Shown one piece after another: positions 33,792 through 41,125 of a DNA stretch of 64,000 nucleotides. Below the pieces are notes generated by a model. The model was not told the origin of the DNA. It ran no database searches and saw nothing but the letters and a program-made list of their open reading frames with translations. A program made the position numbers and the translations under genes. The first letter of the stretch is position 1. Each line of letters starts with the position of its first letter. The DNA is from Bacillota bacterium (lineage in GTDB: Bacteria > Bacillota > Clostridia > Christensenellales > SZUA-584): assembly GCA_023391105.1 (NCBI GenBank), contig JAEWBO010000013.1:11241-75240 (forward strand), given 5' to 3'.

Positions 33792-35816
33792 ATGATTAAT
33801 TTGCAGATTAACGGCCGCTTAGTGACTGTTCCCAAGGATTATACCATCATGGATGCAGCCAAAACTGTGGGAATCAAAATACCTGGACTTTGCCAGATGG
33901 ACGGTGTTCACCAGTTTGGTTCCTGCCGCATTTGTGTTGTGGAGGTCGAAGGTGCGAAAACCTTGCAGGCGTCTTGCCTGGCGAAGGTCGCCGAAGGTAT
34001 GGTTGTGGAGACAAATACGGCAAAGGTGAGAAACGCGCGGCGTGTGCTCTATGAGCTGCTGCTTTCAGATCATGATAAGGACTGCTTAAGCTGTACGAGA
34101 AACCAGAGCTGTGAGCTTCAAGAGCTCGGCAAAATTCTCGGTGTAAGTGAATCGCGTTTCGACGGCGAACATTCGGAATTTAATCTTGACTCCTCCGTAT
34201 CCATTACGCGAAATATGTCCAAATGCGTGCTGTGCAGGCGATGTGTCACTGTCTGCAACGAAATTCAGGGAACCGGCATACTCAATGCGCAAAACCGCGG
34301 TTTCCAGACTGTGATAGGCCCCGCGATGGATTTAAAGCTTGGCACCGTCAACTGCGTATTCTGCGGACAGTGTACGGTGGTGTGCCCGGTGGGTGCGCTT
34401 AAAGAAACAGATGCCATCCAACCTGTCTGGAAGGCGCTCAGCGATGAGAAAAAAAGATGTGTGGTACAGGTGGCTCCTGCGATTCGGGTAGCGATCGGAG
34501 AGGAGTTCGGGTATGAACCCGGTGCACGTGTGACGGGTAAGCTGGCGCAGGCTCTTTCTACGCTGGGGTTTGACGATATATTTGATACAAATTTCGCCGC
34601 TGATCTCACGATTATGGAGGAAGGCACAGAATTTTTGACACGTGTGAAAAGAGCGCTGACCGGCGGTGAAGCCGCATTGCCGATGATTACATCGTGCAGC
34701 CCCGGTTGGATTAAATACATAGAGCATTCCTACACTGATCTTCTCCCCCATCTCTCCACATGCAAATCGCCGCATACCATGCTGGGTGCGCTGGTCAAAT
34801 CGTTCTATGCTGAAAAAATCGGCTATGATCCGAAGGACATGTACGTGGTGTCGGTGATGCCGTGTACCGCCAAGAAGTTTGAGATCAGCCGTCATGAGAT
34901 GTGCAATAATGATGTTCCCAATGTGGATGCGGTGCTCACAACAAGAGAGCTTGGGCAAATGGTACGTGAAGCGGGTATTGACTTTGCTTTGCTGGAGGAT
35001 CGTGAGTTTGATAATCCGCTTGGAATGTCGACGGGCGCTGCCGATATTTTCGGTGTGACAGGAGGCGTCATGGAAGCCGCATTGCGCACTGTATACGAGC
35101 TTGTGACGGGGCGCGAACTACCGTTTGACAAGCTGCATGTCGCACCTATTGTGGGGTTAGAGCAAATAAAAACTGCTGAGATAAAGATTGAGGATACACT
35201 GCCGAATTATAAGTTCCTTGAAGGCATTGTCGTCAAGGTAGCCGTGACGAGCGGCCTTTCAGGCGCGAAGATACTCATGGATCAGATTAAAAACGGTGAA
35301 TCGCCCTATCACTTCATCGAAGTGATGGGCTGTCCCAGCGGATGTATCATGGGAGGCGGTCAACCGAGATCAAAAGATGTTGATGTGAGGAAAAAACGTC
35401 TCCAGGGTATTTACGACGAGGATGAAGCAAAGGTCATTCGGAAATCGCATGATAACCCATCCGTTATAAAGCTTTATGAAGAGTACCTTGAACTTCCCAA
35501 CAGCCATGTGTCACACAAGCTGCTGCATACGCATTATGTCAAACGCGGACGGTTTAATGAGTTCCTGGAGGACGAATATGTGAATGAAGAGGTGATTCCT
35601 ATGACGCAAAAGAACAAAGCTTCGTCAAATCAGTCGCAAAAAAAAACCGCTCAGGAACGCGCATCCAGACGGGTTCATGAGGACTTAGAGTCGGTTAGGG
35701 TGATGTCTTTAGAGGCTGAGGTCACTCGGCTCAAACAGGAATTATCCGATTCTCAGGAGACTGTCGAGATACTAAAAGATGTGATGAGCGATTACGCTAA
35801 GAAACCCAAACGATAA
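33792..35816 (+). CDS. hydA: [FeFe] hydrogenase catalytic subunit with C-terminal coiled-coil tail
   Basis: The 674-residue subunit has an N-terminal [2Fe-2S] domain (1-78), a His/Cys [4Fe-4S] motif (DHDKDCLSCTRNQSC) and two [4Fe-4S] motifs (CVLCRRCVTVC, CVFCGQCTVVC). The H-cluster domain follows with motifs TSCSPGW, VMPCTAKKFE and EVMGCPSGCIMGGGQP. The first reads S where the textbook L1 motif TSCCPGW has its second Cys. The small-subunit-like region ends near 600. The last 75 residues are Lys/Gln/Ser-rich, then a heptad-like helix (LEAEVTRLKQELSDSQETVE). GGAGG lies 9 bases before ATG 33792. The subunit reduces protons or oxidises H2. No maturation genes are in the window. Confidence 0.94.
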   Translation: MINLQINGRLVTVPKDYTIMDAAKTVGIKIPGLCQMDGVHQFGSCRICVVEVEGAKTLQASCLAKVAEGMVVETNTAKVRNARRVLYELLLSDHDKDCLSCTRNQSCELQELGKILGVSESRFDGEHSEFNLDSSVSITRNMSKCVLCRRCVTVCNEIQGTGILNAQNRGFQTVIGPAMDLKLGTVNCVFCGQCTVVCPVGALKETDAIQPVWKALSDEKKRCVVQVAPAIRVAIGEEFGYEPGARVTGKLAQALSTLGFDDIFDTNFAADLTIMEEGTEFLTRVKRALTGGEAALPMITSCSPGWIKYIEHSYTDLLPHLSTCKSPHTMLGALVKSFYAEKIGYDPKDMYVVSVMPCTAKKFEISRHEMCNNDVPNVDAVLTTRELGQMVREAGIDFALLEDREFDNPLGMSTGAADIFGVTGGVMEAALRTVYELVTGRELPFDKLHVAPIVGLEQIKTAEIKIEDTLPNYKFLEGIVVKVAVTSGLSGAKILMDQIKNGESPYHFIEVMGCPSGCIMGGGQPRSKDVDVRKKRLQGIYDEDEAKVIRKSHDNPSVIKLYEEYLELPNSHVSHKLLHTHYVKRGRFNEFLEDEYVNEEVIPMTQKNKASSNQSQKKTAQERASRRVHEDLESVRVMSLEAEVTRLKQELSDSQETVEILKDVMSDYAKKPKR

Positions 35817-35851
35817 ATGAGGGCGGCAAAACTCCAAATGTTATTCAGATC

Positions 35852-36004
35852 GAGCAAAGCGATAGCGAAGGTTCTCATTCAGTCGAGTATTTCAAATGTC
35901 ATACACACCGTCGCTTTGCTCCTCCACATGACGGGTTGGGTTTTTAGGCAAGCTAGAAAGATTGCGCCGGCTTTTTACTTGTGTTTCTTATTGGAAGCCG
36001 GCGC
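35852..36004. other. Two inverted repeats in the gap after hydA
   Basis: An 11-bp pair (GAGCAAAGCGA at 35852-35862 with TCGCTTTGCTC at 35911-35921) is followed by a 10-bp GC-rich hairpin (GCGCCGGCTT at 35964 with AAGCCGGCGC ending 36004). The second has no good T tract on the plus strand and a short one on the minus strand, so it may end either convergent transcript. No convincing gene is present in 35817-36036. Confidence 0.5.
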
Positions 36005-36036
36005 GCGAGTATTGTCATTTTAGAATTAGTCACGAT

Positions 36037-36648
36037 TTAAACGATGAACGGAATAAACCTTTTTGAGTGCTTCATGTAATCGCGATATTCGTCCCCGAAC
36101 TCGTCAAGCATGTCTTTCTCCTCCCGCTTCGCGAGCCGCACATACATAAAAACTATGACAGGAAACAGAATCAGCAAAGGAAGAGTGGCCCATTCAATCA
36201 GCATCCCCAAAGAGAGCAGGAGCAAGCCGGCGTACTGTGGATGGCGTATGTATCTGTAAATACCTGATCTGACCAGTAGGCCTGTTCCCTTTTCTTTAGA
36301 CCAGTAATGCTTATAAATATGATACCAGCCATTGATAATTAGAATCAAAGCAACAACAGCACAACCAATATTGATATACATGCCAAGATGCCCGACGGAA
36401 TTAAACAATGTGTGTCCCCATAGCACGCCTTCCGGAAGCGTTTTGCCAACGATCCAAGAGATAATGTACATGCTGAAGGGTATGCCATGCATCTCAATTG
36501 CAAATGCAATGACAAAGGCGATATAAGTACCGATGGGCTTTTTATCCATCCTCTTGTAAAACGGAATAAAGATAAGAACAATACTATAGACAACGATGAA
36601 GAAGATGACCCCAAACCAGTTTAAAAAGTGACTTTCCGTGGTTTCCAT
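36037..36648 (-). CDS. Isoprenylcysteine carboxyl methyltransferase / PEMT-like membrane protein
   Basis: The 203-residue protein has five or six hydrophobic helices and the SAM-methyltransferase C-terminal signature GLLVRSGIYRYIRHPQYAG followed by EEKDMLDEFGDEYRDYM. This matches the ICMT/phospholipid methyltransferase superfamily. Bacterial members have mostly unknown substrates (lipids, isoprenoids). GAGG upstream of the ATG at 36648 decides the start. It is downstream of a two-component system on the same strand, with a 20-bp palindrome in the gap, so it may be separately controlled. Confidence 0.85.
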   Translation of the reverse strand: METTESHFLNWFGVIFFIVVYSIVLIFIPFYKRMDKKPIGTYIAFVIAFAIEMHGIPFSMYIISWIVGKTLPEGVLWGHTLFNSVGHLGMYINIGCAVVALILIINGWYHIYKHYWSKEKGTGLLVRSGIYRYIRHPQYAGLLLLSLGMLIEWATLPLLILFPVIVFMYVRLAKREEKDMLDEFGDEYRDYMKHSKRFIPFIV

Positions 36649-36676
36649 TAGACTACACCTCACATAATTATGATAT

Positions 36677-36696
36677 GCAGTACGATTTCGTACTGC
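36677..36696. promoter_or_regulatory. 20-bp perfect palindrome, candidate operator
   Basis: GCAGTACGA-TT-TCGTACTGC lies in the leader of the methyltransferase gene, close to AT-rich -10-like sequence (TATTAT on the minus strand). The palindromic halves are 9 bp with a 2-base centre, the geometry of a dimeric repressor or activator site. Confidence 0.6.
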
Positions 36697-36753
36697 TGAG
36701 GTTATAATATCAGTGTAGTCTTAAACCACGATCATTCCCATCTTAAATTTACC

Positions 36754-38151
36754 TTAAATTTTAAGCGTGATGATAAACGAACATCCATTCTTTATATTAT
36801 CAAGGCGAATGCTGCCGCCATGCGCTGCAACGATTTTATGAACAATAGCCAAACCAAGGCCGGTTCCTTGTGTGCTTCTTGCGTCATCGCCTCTGACAAA
36901 CGGATCGAAAATGTGATCGGTGAGTTTATCGGGAATACCTCCCCCGTTGTCGTTATACGTGATTTGGATTTCATCATCCTGTCTTGATAAACCGATAATA
37001 ATATGTGTGCCCTTAGATGTGTGATGCAACGTATTTGCTGTGAGGTTTTGTATCACACGCTGCATATGCATCACGTCGATATCAGCAAAAATTTCTTCTT
37101 CAGGAATATGGAACTCATACGTATATCCTGACTGCTCAAGCAGAGGAACAATCTCTCCGATCTGCTGGCGCAAAAACTCGCATACATCCACATGTGACAT
37201 ACGAAGCATGAAATCAGGGCTGTCCATCTTGGAAAGCTCGAACATATCAATTATCAGATTGTTTGCTTTCACGCTATTTTGATATATCGTTTGCAAAAAG
37301 GCGCGTTGCTGCTCATTACTAATGTTATTTTCACGAGTCAAAAGCTCAGCATATCCCATTGTGTTGGCAAGCGGTATTTTTAAATCGTGTGAGATATCCG
37401 CAATAAGCTTCTTTCGATTGTTTTCAGACTGTTCCCTCATCGCTGTTTCTTCTTCGATCTGCTGGGCCATGTCGTTGAAAGCGTCTTGGATGTCTTTGAA
37501 TTCGTTTTTCAAGTTTAAGTCAATACGCGTTGAATAATGACCGTCTCGGAAGAGCCGCACCCCTTCGCTCAGTTGATGCAAAGGCTTGATTATGCCAATG
37601 GACGATAATTTTGAATAAATAAAGGTGACGATGATAAGCATCAGCAAGTACAAAAGCACAACAGCGACTATCGCGGTTGTCACACCTTCTGAATCTTTGG
37701 AGGAATAGTCTGTGTTATGCGCGATTGCGATATCGATACGGACTGACGTTGGAAACGTAATAACCAACCAAAAGTTTTTATTTTCATTATATGCGATGTT
37801 ATAGCTATACGGAGTGCCGATCCGCTGACTTTCTGTGAGGAATTTGGTAAGTTCCGACATCGTTAATTGGTTCTGGTTAATCGTATCTAACCCTTCGGAA
37901 TATACGATGTTCCCCTGCCTGTCAATCACCTGAGCGCCGCCCCCGTTCTCTATGACGGGCGTAAAATCGATACGCGCATAGTCGTCCTGCATAAGACTTT
38001 GAGCCGTAAAATTATTCTTTTTCAGCGTCATCTCAAGCACATTGCCCGCGAACGACAGCAAAAGGAACGCACACAAAGAGAGAATGACAGAGATGATAAA
38101 CATGAGAAAGTAGTTTGCCAAAAATTGATTGGAGATTTTTCTTTTCATCAT
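36754..38151 (-). CDS. Sensor histidine kinase
   Basis: The 465-residue membrane kinase has TM1 (about 10-35), an external sensing loop of about 120 residues and TM2 (about 160-182). A HAMP domain, HisKA with the phosphorylated His in IADISHDLKIPLANTM (about 255), and HATPase_c with NLTANTLHHTS, DNGGGIPD and GTGLGLAIV follow. The cognate regulator is encoded just upstream, 11 bases away. The external loop has no recognised domain. GGAGAG is before the ATG pair. Confidence 0.93.
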   Translation of the reverse strand: MMKRKISNQFLANYFLMFIISVILSLCAFLLLSFAGNVLEMTLKKNNFTAQSLMQDDYARIDFTPVIENGGGAQVIDRQGNIVYSEGLDTINQNQLTMSELTKFLTESQRIGTPYSYNIAYNENKNFWLVITFPTSVRIDIAIAHNTDYSSKDSEGVTTAIVAVVLLYLLMLIIVTFIYSKLSSIGIIKPLHQLSEGVRLFRDGHYSTRIDLNLKNEFKDIQDAFNDMAQQIEEETAMREQSENNRKKLIADISHDLKIPLANTMGYAELLTRENNISNEQQRAFLQTIYQNSVKANNLIIDMFELSKMDSPDFMLRMSHVDVCEFLRQQIGEIVPLLEQSGYTYEFHIPEEEIFADIDVMHMQRVIQNLTANTLHHTSKGTHIIIGLSRQDDEIQITYNDNGGGIPDKLTDHIFDPFVRGDDARSTQGTGLGLAIVHKIVAAHGGSIRLDNIKNGCSFIITLKI

Positions 38152-38162
38152 CGCTCTCCATC

Positions 38163-38840
38163 TTATTGAAACTTATATCCGATACCTCTTATTGTTTTGA
38201 TGTATTGAGGTTTCTTGGGATCAAATTCGATTTTATTTCGAAGACGGCTGATGTGCACCATAATGGTGTTATCGTCATAAAAGACATCTTCCTCCCAAAC
38301 AGCGCTGTAAAGCTGCTTCTTGGTATACACACGCCCCGGATTCTCCATCAATAGCTTGATAAGTTTATATTCTTTTGCACCAAGCTCGGCTGACTTTCCA
38401 TTAATGAATACGTCGCAGCTATTAGTGTCCAGCATCAAGGAGCCACAAGTGAGGCGGGATTCGGAATTGGAGCCATAGATGTGGCTGCGCCTCAATACTG
38501 CGCCGATTCTGGCAATCAATTCAATCATATTGAAGGGCTTAACGATGTAATCGTCTGCCCCCAGCCCCAGCCCCAGAACTTTATCCATGTCTTCCCCGCG
38601 GGCAGTCAGGAATATCACAGGCGTATTATTTTCTTCTTCCCGAAGCTTCCTCAATAGATTGAAGCCATCTAGATATGGCATCATCACGTCGAATATGGCA
38701 AGATGAAACTGTTGAGATTTTAACAAACCCAATGCTTTCAGGCCATCACTTGCCGTGGCGCAGGCATAACCCTCTTGCTCAAGCTGAAACGCAATAAGTC
38801 TTTGAAGGTCTTTATCATCTTCTGCAATCAATATATCCAT
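38163..38840 (-). CDS. OmpR-family response regulator
   Basis: The 225-residue regulator has an intact receiver (MDILIAEDDKD, phospho-Asp in AIFDVMMPYLDG near residue 51, Lys in IVKPFN) and a winged-helix domain with KEYKLIKLLMENPGRVYTK and MVHISRLRNKI. It pairs with the downstream kinase in one operon. GGAGG is 4 bases before the ATG. A TGCTATAAT extended -10 promoter lies 32 bases upstream. This contrasts with the degenerate receiver at 29165. Confidence 0.94.
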   Translation of the reverse strand: MDILIAEDDKDLQRLIAFQLEQEGYACATASDGLKALGLLKSQQFHLAIFDVMMPYLDGFNLLRKLREEENNTPVIFLTARGEDMDKVLGLGLGADDYIVKPFNMIELIARIGAVLRRSHIYGSNSESRLTCGSLMLDTNSCDVFINGKSAELGAKEYKLIKLLMENPGRVYTKKQLYSAVWEEDVFYDDNTIMVHISRLRNKIEFDPKKPQYIKTIRGIGYKFQ

Positions 38841-38872
38841 AATGCCTCCAGTTACCTTATACCGTTGGCATC

Positions 38873-38881
38873 ATTATAGCA
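38873..38881 (-). promoter_or_regulatory. Extended -10 promoter for the two-component operon
   Basis: TGCTATAAT on the minus strand has the TG-N-TATAAT form that works with a poor -35 box. It is placed about 32 bases before the regulator ATG. Confidence 0.6.
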
Positions 38882-38900
38882 TAATAGTCATAAATATGGA

Positions 38901-38929
38901 TAAAAAAACATCTGCGGGTGGCAGATGCT
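38901..38929 (-). terminator. Terminator of the small CPC_1213-like gene
   Basis: A 7-bp stem CATCTGC/GCAGATG with a 5-base loop is followed by seven T residues on the minus strand, 8 bases after the stop codon. Confidence 0.85.
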
Positions 38930-38936
38930 TTGGTGA

Positions 38937-39071
38937 TTATTTTGTTTTGTTTACCCCGAAAACGGCTCTGGCGCTTTCGGCCTGCGGATCGTGCTTGATC
39001 TTTTTTGATCTGAACGTACCATCGTCCTTCTTGCCGTTACGCGTGCTTTTCATTTTATTGCTTTTTCCCAT
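38937..39071 (-). CDS. CPC_1213-like small protein
   Basis: The 44-residue basic protein begins MGKSNKMKSTRNGKKDDG. Its second half contains SKKIKHDPQAESARAVFG, which I recognise from the small Clostridia family named after CPC_1213. Function is unknown; distribution among spore formers suggests a housekeeping or sporulation role, but that is inference. AAAGGG lies 10 bases before the ATG and a terminator follows directly, so it is a real gene despite its size. Confidence 0.8.
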   Translation of the reverse strand: MGKSNKMKSTRNGKKDDGTFRSKKIKHDPQAESARAVFGVNKTK

Positions 39072-39085
39072 CGATACACATCCCT

Positions 39086-39343
39086 TTATCTTTTTGTATT
39101 TGGCCCCTGTGCTTGCTTGACTGTATTGTGCTGTTGATTCTGATTCTGCTCAGAAACGCCGTCTTTTTTGCTCCTTAATTCGACCTTGCCGGCAGAAACC
39201 TTAAGAGAGTTCTTATCCTGATGCCTTGTCAATTCTATCACCTCAAGATTAGTATGGAGAATCGGAAGGATTGTATTCAAGTCATCATTAGAAAGGCTTG
39301 TCTCCCGATAACCAACCCTGTGCTTCCCAGTGGTTTCGGTCAT
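39086..39343 (-). CDS. Hypothetical small protein of doubtful start
   Basis: An 85-codon frame follows the flavoprotein gene on the same strand and overlaps its 3' end by 56 bases. The middle (LEVIELTRHQDKNSLKVSAG) reads like a real beta/helix protein and the end is Gln/Asn-rich. No good ribosome site precedes the first ATG at 39343, and the region between the two flanking genes is otherwise unexplained. I do not know the family. Confidence 0.35.
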   Translation of the reverse strand: MTETTGKHRVGYRETSLSNDDLNTILPILHTNLEVIELTRHQDKNSLKVSAGKVELRSKKDGVSEQNQNQQHNTVKQAQGPNTKR

Positions 39344-39998
39344 GTAAGTTCCATGTATTTTTCTTCATCATGGCTTTCATCGCACTAAATAAAAAACGTG
39401 TGAAAAGAGTTGGGTTTAAGGAATCCATTTTGTTTTTGGCTTTCACAATCTTTCTAGCAAGTATAGCGGTACCCTTTTGAATATCTCCTTTTTTGCGCTC
39501 TGAAATATCATCCCATTTCATAGCGGCTACGGTTTTTTTAAAGGTGAAAACCCGTTTTACTCCCCAACATTTTAAGCTGCTTGTCATTGTTTTTGTGGTG
39601 TGCCCAAGCCCTGTCCCAGCTGTCGTCGTCATTGTGACACCCACCTTAGTAAACATCTTGGGATTGGGACGGTGGCTGAGCCACATAAAACAAAGATGGT
39701 CCAGCAACGTTTTTAGCTGTCCGCTCACGTCAAGCGCGTAAACAGACGAAGTCAGAACAATTAAATCTGCATCCTCCATTGCCTTTACGATTGGATCGAT
39801 ATATTGTGCATGTGGACATTTATCTTCTCCGTGCAAAAAGCAAGAGAAACAGCCATTGCAAAAATGCGGCATATCCCTGGGTAAAACAAATTCAGTCGTT
39901 TCAACCTGTTCATGCTTTGAAACAGCTTCTAATAAGAGTTCTTTACAATGCCATGTGCTTCCGTGACGACTGGTACCGTTAATCACAACAACTTTCAT
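39288..39998 (-). CDS. NAD(P)H-dependent FMN reductase / flavodoxin-fold oxidoreductase
   Basis: The 236-residue protein starts MKVVVINGTSRHGSTWH, with an FMN phosphate-binding loop. It has a Cys pattern NGCFSCFLHGEDKC common in the iron-sulfur flavoprotein-like branch, and DLIVLTSSVYALDVSG near the flavin. The C terminus HWEAQGWLSGDKPF is typical of this clade. AGAGG precedes the ATG. It is 18 bases after the TetR stop in the same operon, so it is likely induced by whatever ligand the TetR protein senses, such as quinones or nitro compounds. Confidence 0.88.
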   Translation of the reverse strand: MKVVVINGTSRHGSTWHCKELLLEAVSKHEQVETTEFVLPRDMPHFCNGCFSCFLHGEDKCPHAQYIDPIVKAMEDADLIVLTSSVYALDVSGQLKTLLDHLCFMWLSHRPNPKMFTKVGVTMTTTAGTGLGHTTKTMTSSLKCWGVKRVFTFKKTVAAMKWDDISERKKGDIQKGTAILARKIVKAKNKMDSLNPTLFTRFLFSAMKAMMKKNTWNLHDRNHWEAQGWLSGDKPF

Positions 39999-40016
39999 AT
40001 TATTTACCTCTATAAA

Positions 40017-40658
40017 TTAATGTCTCAGCTTTCTTGTGCTATATATTTGATTAAAATGCTGCACATGCTGAGCGATAAGCTTCTTGGCCTGAAGGAACCC
40101 TTTTTCATCATTGTCAAACTTATAAAAAATGAGAAAAACTGGCGCGAAGAATTCCAACGCAAGCACATAAGGATCTGCCTCGATAATCAAACCTTCCTTG
40201 ATCAAAACGGCGAAAAGCTGTGATTGATATTCCAAACTGCTGTCAAAGGAGATTTCTCGGTAGAGCTTTGCGAGTTCTTTACTGCGAAATTGCTCAATCG
40301 TCAGCATTTTGCGAAGCTTAACGATAATTTCATCACATAAAAAGTATTCGAGTATTTTTATGCTAATATCTTCAAATTGCTCGGGAGACATGTCCTTGTA
40401 CATTTTGACTGTTCTTTCATCCACCGCAAAAGTCTTATTGTTATCAAGCATCCGAATTTTATAAAAGAACTCATTCCCTCTGTCGGAATACTCACGCAAG
40501 ATATTATCGAAGATATCCTGTTTATTCTTATAATGATTATAGAGCGAGCTTTCCTTAATTCCAACCGCACTAGCTATGTCCCTCACCGATACAGTATCGA
40601 AGCCTTTTTCAGAAAAAAGGTTTAATGCTTCATAACGTATTCTTTCTTTCGTCGTCAT
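40017..40658 (-). CDS. TetR/AcrR-family repressor
   Basis: The 213-residue protein has an N-terminal helix-turn-helix (IRYEALNLFSEKGFDTVSVRDIASAVGIKESSLYNHYKNK), the signature of TetR regulators, and an alpha-helical ligand domain. The start at 40658 has GAGG 5 bases upstream. It heads a two-gene operon with the flavoprotein. Its own promoter is saturated with a TetR-type inverted repeat, so autorepression is very likely. The ligand is unknown. Confidence 0.92.
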   Translation of the reverse strand: MTTKERIRYEALNLFSEKGFDTVSVRDIASAVGIKESSLYNHYKNKQDIFDNILREYSDRGNEFFYKIRMLDNNKTFAVDERTVKMYKDMSPEQFEDISIKILEYFLCDEIIVKLRKMLTIEQFRSKELAKLYREISFDSSLEYQSQLFAVLIKEGLIIEADPYVLALEFFAPVFLIFYKFDNDEKGFLQAKKLIAQHVQHFNQIYSTRKLRH

Positions 40659-40683
40659 AATAACCTCATAAGAAATATTAAAA

Positions 40684-40730
40684 ATACTAACACTTGTTAG
40701 TATTTTAGCTAACAAGTGTTAGTATGTCAA
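40684..40730 (-). promoter_or_regulatory. TetR operator pair inside a consensus sigma-A promoter
   Basis: On the minus strand TTGACA (40725-40730), a 17-base spacer and TAAAAT (40702-40707) form a near-perfect promoter. The spacer is filled by ACTAACACTTGTTAG, and a second copy (CTAACAAGTGTTAG) lies just after the -10 box, so the two make a 17-bp inverted repeat around an 8-base centre. Binding would block both boxes. Confidence 0.88.
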
Positions 40731-40862
40731 GTTTGGATTAATAAATTTTTATGCAATTAATAATTGGTTATTTGGTTCAATAATAACTGTACAGCATTTA
40801 ATTACATGTGTATTTTCCTAAACACGCGGAGAAAATAATGATATAAAAAGGAGGTGAAAAAC

Positions 40863-41063
40863 ATGGCTAACAACAATTCGAATCAGACATTAGTTCCTCA
40901 GTCCAAACAGCTTCTTAACAACATGAAGTATGAAGTGGCAACAGAAGTTGGTGTCAGTCTGAAGCAGGGTTACAACGGCGACATCGCAGCCCGTGATGCT
41001 GGCAGAGTCGGCGGTAATATGGTTAAAAAGATGATCCAGTACGCTGAAAGCAATATGTCTTAA
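40863..41063 (+). CDS. Alpha/beta-type small acid-soluble spore protein
   Basis: The 66-residue protein has the SASP signatures KYEVATEVGV (GPR-protease-like site region) and GDIAARDAGRVGGNMVKKMI. Such proteins coat and protect spore DNA. AAGGAGGTG is 7 bases before the ATG at 40863. The divergent TetR operon lies upstream. No forespore (sigma-G) promoter could be placed with confidence. It is followed by a bidirectional terminator. Confidence 0.95.
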   Translation: MANNNSNQTLVPQSKQLLNNMKYEVATEVGVSLKQGYNGDIAARDAGRVGGNMVKKMIQYAESNMS

Positions 41064-41087
41064 AGCCTAAGATCATTAAAGAGTTAA

Positions 41088-41121
41088 TAAAAAAAGAAGG
41101 GTGAATCACTCTTCTTTTTTT
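41088..41121. terminator. Bidirectional terminator between SASP and enolase
   Basis: An A-tract/T-tract hairpin (AAAAAAGAAGGGTGA with TCACTCTTCTTTTTT) has poly-T on both strands. It serves the plus-strand SASP and minus-strand enolase genes. Confidence 0.85.
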
Positions 41122-41125
41122 GGGT

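Noticed and set aside
35817..36023. 68-codon plus-strand frame right after hydA
   Set aside because: No ribosome site of its own, no domain, and it runs through the inverted repeats.
29165..38840. The two OmpR-type regulators as parts of one two-component pathway
   Set aside because: They lie 8 kb apart, only the second has a kinase beside it, and the first lacks a working phospho-acceptor.
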